Shown here: in pieces, positions 56,861 through 64,000 of the stretch
Layout: each line of letters opens with the position of its first letter
How positions within the stretch are numbered: the first letter of the stretch is position 1
Source of the DNA: Ancylostoma caninum
Taxonomy: Eukaryota > Nematoda > Chromadorea > Rhabditida > Ancylostomatidae
NCBI GenBank assembly: GCA_037903475.1
Contig: JBAJFG010000344.1
Location: 682,001-746,000 of the forward strand
Direction: 5' to 3'
Length of the DNA stretch: 64,000 nt
Translations under genes and position numbers: made by a program
Notes under the pieces: generated by a model
The model's database searches: none
What the model was told of the DNA's origin: nothing
What the model saw: the letters and a program-made list of their open reading frames with translations, nothing else

Positions 56861-59800
56861 CTAGTTGGTCGAGGTGATTAAGTAGGTGTTGCGGAAGTAT
56901 TGATTTTTCGAATATTCGAAGATCTCACTGGGAAATTCGACAATTGAGACAATAAGGGGTTTGCTATAACAGCTCGAAGCAAAGCTATCCACACAAAGCA
57001 AGACAGACATTTCTCTTGGTCGCTTTGACTCCGAGAATCGACCGGAAGCGTACGGGAAAATCGATATATCGATTTTTTGGCCGGACTCGTAATAGATCTC
57101 CAGAAGATATCTCGCTGCCATTAGCTTAATGCTTGTACTGAATGCGCAGTTCCTATCGAGTGGCCATGGTGGTAAGGGGCCACCGTCAGTCAATAATATC
57201 GATCAATAACGTGTCCAAAATCAATCAATAATTGACGCGCCATACTTTGCAGCTTAGTTGACGAACAAATTATTGGTTTTTTGTAGCATAAACTGTCAGG
57301 TAATATGAACCAGCTGTTCCATAAACATTCAGATAATCGATAAATTGATCAAAGCTTTCAACCTATGATGAAATAAACGCAAGATTATTGATTGATTTTA
57401 GGCCAATCAGTGCAACTGTGACCTGCGCAGGTTATTGATTAGTTCTAGAGCTTTACCCCTAGAAAGCCATTAATTTCGTGTAGAAATATTTGTCTACTTT
57501 TATGTGCAGATAAGCACTGAGAACCGGTAATGGCCAAATAATCGATAATCGATTTTCTTAGAAAGCACAACATATCTTATCGATTATCACGTTTTGACCA
57601 TACAAAAAAAAACCTCAACTATTAGGGCTACACTGAAAAGCAGTAGACCGAATCTCACTGCTTGAAATTACTGGTCGAAATGTGATTATCGATTTTTCAG
57701 ATTTAAAAATCAATAAAACTCTTACAATTGTGCCACCACATTCTGCATGATGTCACGTGTCTGGTAGAGGCGGAAGATCTCGCGTGAGCTTGAGCGCGTA
57801 GGTCGCTCGCCCGGCAGTAGATTTGGATCCGGACGTTCACCGTATGCACCAGGTGATACGGTAGCTGCGGCACCGTATCCCTCAGATGTGTATCGTTGTC
57901 GATATGCTGGCGACTCGCTGCGATGTCGTTGACGTTCATGGTCGTCGCGATGCTGATCGCGTCGTCGCCGATGCGAGCTCTGCGAGCGCCTCGTCGATCG
58001 ATAACGCTCGGTTGATTCCACGGATCGATATCGATTAACTGGTAATGGCTCGGCTGGTTTAGCATGTCTGGCACGATTCGGCTCAACGTAGAGAGGACTA
58101 GTTTGACTGCGGATAAGATATAGATCTGGATAGCTGTCCCTCGGTGGAGGAGGTAGTGTAGGCGGCCGTCGCACTTGCTCGTAGCCAGTATAAACAGGTG
58201 GGCGTAATATTGGCGTCTCGGCGGGTGGATAGTCCAAGCTCGTGTCGGGGATGGCTGGATGGGAGACGATTTTGGTGCACGTTGGTGGAGCAGCCGGAAC
58301 TGGACTCTTCGGGAACGGTGGCCTTAAAAGGAGTTCTTTGGATAGATGTTTTCGAAAACTCTGATTTCATTGATTTAGCGGTGGGCGGGACCTCCAAGAA
58401 TGAACCAGTAATAGCAAGGCATTATGTTAGGACAGGGTCAGGTTTTGAAAAAATTATTGAGCGAGCAATTTTGACCCGACAAATTTAATTCAATAAATTT
58501 CTGGCCAGTAGCGTGCTGGCAGAGGCCCCGCCCACTCCGAGGAAGTGCGCTTTATTACAAATTTCTGGAACTACCGGACAAGCGAATCACATATAATTTT
58601 GAATATTATAGGACGATCATCATTCAATTGGAAAAATTTGTATGGCGCGAACTTTGACTACCGAGAAACATTGGCGAATGACATGCGAGCAAGAGACCAC
58701 GCCCCGTTGCCCCATGGAATCGAAAACTCAATGATTACCTGCTAAGATCCTCCTGAGAGCTTGTTATCACTGGATGCGAGACCAGCGAAAACTCAGACGG
58801 CGACTGTACAGTATACGGTGGTTTACTTGAACAGGGTCGTGGCAATATCCTGTAAATAGAAGGCGCTTCCTGATTGGTCAGGTCGTTGACGCAAAAAATC
58901 AATAAATACCTATCGTCAAACGAGTTCACTGTAGGGAGCTGGTACTGATGCGACAATGGTGGATGCGGTGTCGTCACAGCATTAGCGAATGGAGAACGTG
59001 GGCCCGAATAAGGATCGTACCTTAATTAACGAGTTAACGAATTAATCGATAATTATCCCATAAAAGTAAACCACGAACAAGGGTGAATTACTTACAATGT
59101 AACCTTCTTCGGTCCTGCAGGAACTCCATCAACTAAAGTCTCCTTCCACTGAACAGCCTTTCCATGATGCGATTGCGTGTGAACAGGTCGATCATTGATT
59201 AGTGTTTCAGTCCTGAACACATCGATCAATTTATCGATCCGCCGAGCAATTCACTGAGAAACCTCACCTTTGACTAGTCCACTTTTCATATCCCGGCCCA
59301 TTCACCCTAAGCAGCTGGGGCCGATCATCAATGCTCGGCACTGGAGCGGGTGGTAGTGCTACAACTCGATCCGGATGAGCTGGATCCAGCTAAATGACAC
59401 TCATTTATCGATTTATTGATCTACGTGGGGGGGGGGGCGTTTGACCTACCGGCGTTCGGAAAACCTCAACGGTGGTTGTAGTGGTCACCGAGTCGTTGAT
59501 GAGTGCATCAGCAGTTTCTGGGTTTGATCTGCGAATGCTGGTCTCATACGAAATAGGGTCAGGTCGTTCCTGAATGATACTTTGAATAAATTCTGGATTG
59601 CATGGACCCTTTCTTATCGATAGGAGAGGAGAAGGTGATTGTCAGGATGACAGGCAGTGGCTGTCAAAATGAGAAGAATGATGATAGAATGAATTGAAAG
59701 TAATGATCACCTGAAGTATTAGGTCGTCTAATAAGTTTCCAAGCTTTAAAACTTACTCTTAGTCCTTCTCTGTTCTTGTGATAGGCCAATTCTTTAGACT

Positions 59801-62800
59801 AGTCATTCAAGAGCGCTTTTCTTCTTCTATATGCATACCCTCAGCTTTTTGAAGAACATCTCAATTTTACCAAAGTTTCAGTCATTGGAAAGAGAATTAC
59901 CAGACGGCACAAATATTCACGTGTTCTGTTTCACTCTGGTCAAAGCTAGTAATACGGCTCAGAATGTTTGCGATACGGACCATTTCATAGTCCGTATGCT
60001 GTTAGAAAACGTCATCTTTGTGTTGAGATAGGGTAACCATCAGTCTTGCAGTGTTTCTCGCGTGAATTTCATGTACCGTGACTGCTGATTGAAAACTCGG
60101 AAGCACTCGTCCATTTCGGACTTTGTTGATGTAACTATGCAGCAGTCAGTCAATATAATGACAGCACATTTGCGAACTAGCACGGGTTGCTCTATACTAC
60201 TTATGGACAGATTTCGAGAAGTGGCGCTAACCTTTGACATATGGCGAGACCGGGTTTTGTGAAAAAAAAAACGATCCCGACCATTTACAGATGTTGCACT
60301 TCAACGCTCATTTATCAGGGTCATGATGCGTGCTTTACTGCTTTACCAACGGTAGTGATGATTGTACTTCATCGTCAAGCATCTCCGACAATGCCTGGAA
60401 GGCTTCATCGTTTTGAAGTGTACATTCATAGTGTACATCGATGTAACGTCAAATGACTCGATAACATTGTTCCGTTCAAAATTTGCAGTTCATCGATGAA
60501 ATAACGGTGTCGGATAGATTACTGGATAGATTGCCAGACTTCTGCTATGAGTTGATTTGTGAATTCTAATGAGAAACCATGAAATTCTGTCGGAGGGTTA
60601 CTTGTACATCTAAGAAGTGGTCGTATTTTGAGAGTTTCCGCAGACATGGAACCCATGCAAGGCAATACTGTGGATCTTAACGAGGCTATAGGAGACCGGA
60701 CAATTCGGACTTTTCAATTTTAGCTTACAGACGAATCTATCATAGGGGGCTACAGATTTTCATACTTTAATTGAAACAACGTTCAACCTCCTGCGTTAAG
60801 CTTGGAACTCTTTCTCAGTCGGTGGACTCTATGTTGTAGCGTCTGCAACATGCCCTGCTGTTATTCTGCGATCCAATTCCTACTGCATAGCTACATATTC
60901 CTCTCTCTGTCATCGCTAATAATAGGCCTACTATGTTCCCTAGCCCAGAACAAGTCCGGCGGACAAGTTTTTAAAAGACATAGCTTACTAGTTTGTCGTT
61001 ATGGATTCTCATGAATCGTTGCCGTTACCGACAATGCTAATCACTGCTTCTAACAGTTTTTCTTCGCGTTGTTTTCATTTTTTTCTTTTTTTGCTGTAAT
61101 CTCTCGTTTAGTGTGGTGTTCCCACGTACAAATAAATAAATAAATAAATAGATAAATAAATAATAGAAATGCTAAATATTTCGATATAAATTCTTTTCTG
61201 AAACTTTGCCATTGACATCGCGTCGAGTTGGTGCGATGACATGTCTTGAACTTCTTCAAAACTTCTAAAACACTAGATGCGAGGATGCGGAGCTTGATAT
61301 CAGCCTCTCTGATTGGTTGAAGTTCTGTAAGGCTTTCACTACCAATTTCTGGCAATTTCTCAACTTTTATTCTAGTTAGTGATAGCGAAAGTTCCCATTT
61401 GTGGACACCAAACAGTTGTTACCCTCCGGGTGTCTCTGCGATCCCCATCATAATTTTACCCAACAATGAATTTCCTCTCTGACGATTGCCCTCGCTGCCC
61501 TTGTTTGTTTAGCATCAACGCCCAATGCAAACAAAAAGCTCATTTACACAGACACTTGTCGTAAAGTACAAGGACTCGAAGACGCTAACTACCGTATCCC
61601 CGTGCACTTAAGAAATGCGTCCTTTAAACTGCTCACCGGATTGAACACGTTCAACGTGACCTTCGTCGGCTGTATGAACTCATCAGGCGGTGAGTCTCGT
61701 CCAGTGAACGAGTACACAGGTGAGTGGGGCGGAGACGGCATGCGTTGCGGTTGCGGTGAGCGGTCCTGACGCGAATATCGTTGTTGTTCGGGTTGCGGTG
61801 AGGTTGTGGTGGTGTTGATGTGTAGTGCAGGCCAGCCTAAACGAGTACATGAGTTATGGCCGGCGGCGATGGCATAAATCCACAACAAAAAATGCAGCGC
61901 TGCGTCGTAGATTTTACTAGTCCGCGGACATAAATTTTCCAAAATTTTGCCTCAACATTTCAAGGAAAAGAAGTTAATACGGTAGGATGTACTTGTTGTG
62001 AGATTCTCCTGACTTGTTCCTGGCGCCACTCCATGTGTCCTCGTGCCACCTGGTGTCTCGATTTGAGGGAATTGTGACGGCACGTACCATTGTGAGCCTG
62101 GAATATGAAGGAAGCTATGAAATAGGCAGAAAACCTGAAGCCAACAATTTTAGCTCCGCCCACTTGACCAAATTTCCTAAATTAGTTCAACGCAGCAGAT
62201 TAGTGGGCAGTTTTGTTCTGGAAGGCAGTTATGTACCCAAATTGGTTCTGCTACCTTTTTCCCCTACATCCAATCTCCGGTGCCCACCCCAGCCCATGCA
62301 AAATTGCTTCGTATAATCGTTAAAAATTTTGTACATTTTAATTTTTCTCCAACACTATCTTATTTTCAATTGTTTATTCTCATTATTATTCCTTGAATAT
62401 TTATCACTAATATTTGATATTCAAATTAATATTTCTATTAATTTTGTTTTCCTCCTAGACCCTCGAAGCCGCGGAGACCGAACCTCTTTTAACGCAGTTT
62501 CAAGGGATAAACTAGATGAGATATAAGCCCCGCCCGAAGCACTATTTTTAATCCTGGCAGTGATGAATCTCAACACCTCTTGTCGACTAATTGTGATCCA
62601 TTCACTCTGCACCAAATCCGATAATAATAAATCAGAATGTCGAAGGAAAAACCAAACGAACGAGCCAAGTGCGGCGTAAACCCCGCCCACCAACTCCTCT
62701 CATAGCCCAGCAATTGTGAAATACTAACTCCGAGCCAAACTGGACACCAAAAAAAGCAGTATCTCAAGGAAAATCGAGTGCGGCGTAAACCACGCCCATC

Positions 62801-63084
62801 CACCATTTTCCGCGCTCTCCAAAGTGCAGCTCACCTTGACCTTGAGAGCTGCTCGGTCCTGACTGTACACCTGCATGTACGATAACGCCGTTATGCGCGC
62901 CATGTGTCGTGATCGTCGTCTTCATGTTGATGATCATATGGCCCGACGGCGGTGGCCGCATCTTGTCGGTGGGCGGCGCTTGGCTCGAGGCCAATTCCGG
63001 AGCGGACGAGCTTTTCTGAAAATGCTGAATTATCGCAAAAAGAGGAAAATTCCCCAAAAATTCAGTACTTACACGAAGAGTCAT
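56861..63084 (-). CDS. Long Pro/Ser/Thr-rich disordered protein
   Basis: Exons 63084-63073, 63015-62835, 62097-61993, 61836-61637, 59569-59450, 59389-59268, 59212-59096, 59020-58910, 58849-58739 and 58358-57726 join in phase to 570 codons. A weaker last exon 57137-56861 also fits phase and supplies a stop, about 662 residues in total. No folded domain is recognised. Features in order: SGHMIINMKTTITTHGAHNG; Pro/Gln-rich YSRQDRSPQPQRMPSPPHSP; repeated KVTLNVFNP and KVTLYDPYSGP; repeated LINDS and LINDRP; Pro-rich PPTLPPPPRDSYPDLYL; and an Arg/Ser region RRSQSSHRRRRDQHRDDHER. Several Tyr-containing acidic and proline motifs suit a cytoskeletal or adaptor scaffold (inference). The short first exon (MTLR) is uncertain. 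An alternative 3' end is the exon pair at 51374-50532. Confidence 0.75.
59427..59437. repeat. G-homopolymer in a short intron
   Basis: A run of eleven G sits in the 60-base intron between exons 59569-59450 and 59389-59268. Confidence 0.8.
59885..60640 (-). pseudogene. Penelope-like reverse transcriptase relic in an intron
   Basis: On the minus strand, DVTSMYT followed after frameshifts by EAFQALSEMLDDEVQSSLPL resembles the motif-A region of Penelope-like reverse transcriptases. EMDECFRVFNQQSRYMKFTR, ETLQD, a stop, then WLPYLNTKMTFSN resembles the segment just before the C-terminal part of that polymerase. Several stops and frameshifts show it is dead. It lies in the 2-kb intron 61636-59570 of the Pro/Ser-rich gene, in the same orientation. 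Confidence 0.65.
61128..61162. repeat. AAAT/AATA microsatellite
   Basis: AAATAAATAAATAAATAAAT followed by one GATA interruption, in the intron of the Pro/Ser-rich gene. Confidence 0.9.
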
Positions 63085-63299
63085 AATATACAATGTGATG
63101 ATAGTTCAAGACAAGAAGGAACAAGAAAACTCGTCGAAAAACTGGGCAAATACGAGTTGTCCGTGGTTAGCGATGTGGGCGTGGCCAATGTTTACTTCAT
63201 TTCTTGAACAAACACTTCATTTGTGGATGGAGAGATCCATGGAGATATCAGTTTTCAGAAAATTCGGGGAAGGGGTAAGCCCCGCCCATTTCGTCCCTA
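63085..63299. promoter_or_regulatory. Short divergent intergenic region
   Basis: The 215 bases between the minus-strand start (63084) and the plus-strand start (63300) would carry both promoters. They contain GTGGGCGTGGCC (63177) and CCCCGCCCA (63280) words of the dispersed motif described in findings. The region is only as good as the two start calls. Confidence 0.35.
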
Positions 63300-63456
63300 A
63301 TGACCCACCATAGTGCTCATGTGACTCCTATCGAAGTGGAGTTGGCATCTGTTACAAACAGATTGACACCTGATATCGACGAGTCTCTCGCGACCGATGT
63401 TTGCTCAGCGTTAACCTTAACGGATATTGTTATCCGACCCGCAACATGTCATCCAA
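63300..63456 (+). CDS. First exon of an unrecognised gene, 3'-partial
   Basis: ATG at 63300 opens MTHHSAHVTPIEVELASVTN, then RLTPDIDESLATDVCSALTL and TDIVIRPATCHP. It ends at a possible donor CCA|A GTGGGCG, phase 1. Codon use is coding-like and the complementary frames are not. No later exon was identified in 63457-64000, so the gene may continue past the window. No family recognised. Confidence 0.5.
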
Positions 63457-64000
63457 GTGGGCGTGGCTTATCCCACCAATGTAAGACATAAGCGGATATC
63501 TCACTTCTGAAAGGAAATCCCTTTCTTTTAAGAAGTATAACATCAAGACTAGCAGGAGTTACCATTAGAGTTCGCAAAAATGAGAAAAAATCCAGAAATA
63601 GGCAAACTTTCCCAGAAAATCCATGGGAAACCATGTTAGAGATAGATGGGCCCCTAGGGGAAAAAGCAATCGCAAAATGACCCCGTTTGCTTGCTTAAGT
63701 ACATGTCTAACGACCACGGCATAATTATACCCATCAACCTGAATGTGCGTTTTTGTGACAGATGTCCGGTTTTCGAGAATAGCGCAAAGCCAAAAGGTGG
63801 TTTACAACAATGGCGAGGTAATTTTTGAAAAACGCTAAGGGAGCCTGGCAATGAGGTTCCGTGGCTCCGCCCACAATGTATGATACAGGGCTTGTATGAT
63901 TCAGGCACTGGAAAGGATGGGTAATCTTATACCAGTGGGTAGCAGCTGGGTATAGACTACGCCAGGTATGGGTAAGCATACTGATGGGTACTAGGTAAAG
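63457..64000. other. Right edge, no exon recognised
   Basis: AT-rich DNA, perhaps intron of the gene starting at 63300. CTCCGCCCACAATG at 63866 is one more copy of the dispersed GGGCGGAGC word. Confidence 0.4.

Noticed and set aside
59719..59760. Mariner-like end TTAGGTCGTCTAATAAGTTT
   Set aside because: It resembles a mariner terminus, but no matching inverted end was found within 1.4 kb and the nearby coding relic is Penelope-like.

Overview
The window is nuclear DNA of a nematode, most likely clade V (strongylid or Caenorhabditis-like), judged from gene content and sequence style; no lookup was possible. Genes are split into small exons with TTTTCAG-type acceptors. Introns are short to medium, and intergenic DNA is AT-rich, crowded with GC-rich foldback MITEs, homopolymer runs and hairpins. 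No bacterial, organellar, rRNA or CRISPR features were seen, and no intact tRNA gene.

Left third (1-28 kb): the 3' two thirds of a CRYL1-type dehydrogenase (+) converges on a complete 7-exon Bax inhibitor-1/TMBIM6 gene (-). After 6 kb of repeat-bearing DNA comes a CHORDC1/CHP-1 gene (-) with two CHORD domains and a CS domain. Another 6 kb of repeats follows: a 70-bp TIR element, a purine tract and back-to-back TTAA-flanked MITEs. Then come a small unrecognised gene (+, 22 kb) and a TRAF-family gene (+, 25-28 kb).

Middle (28-50 kb): a two-exon single-pass membrane microprotein (-, 28.6-29.6 kb); 13 kb of mostly non-coding DNA with five-copy snapback MITEs, a microsatellite and hairpins; a gene with a divergent SH2-like domain (-, 43-44 kb); a second membrane microprotein (+, 46.1-46.4 kb) paralogous to the first with a conserved intron position; and an unrecognised gene (-, 46.6-49.7 kb) whose introns hold a degenerate tandem array, two tRNA-like SINE heads and inverted repeats.

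Right part (50-64 kb): the 3' exons of an acidic disordered protein (-), a possible secreted protein (-), two small genes (+), and a long Pro/Ser-rich gene (-, 56.9-63.1 kb) with a Penelope-like retroelement relic in one intron. A partial gene (+) starts divergently at 63.3 kb. How the pieces between 50.5 and 57.7 kb belong together is not settled.

All exon models were made by hand from reading frame, splice signals and phase. Family names rest on motif recognition from memory. The recognised proteins act in different places: metabolism (CRYL1), ER cell-death control (TMBIM6), HSP90 co-chaperoning (CHORDC1) and signalling adaptors (TRAF, SH2-like). I see no shared pathway or operon.
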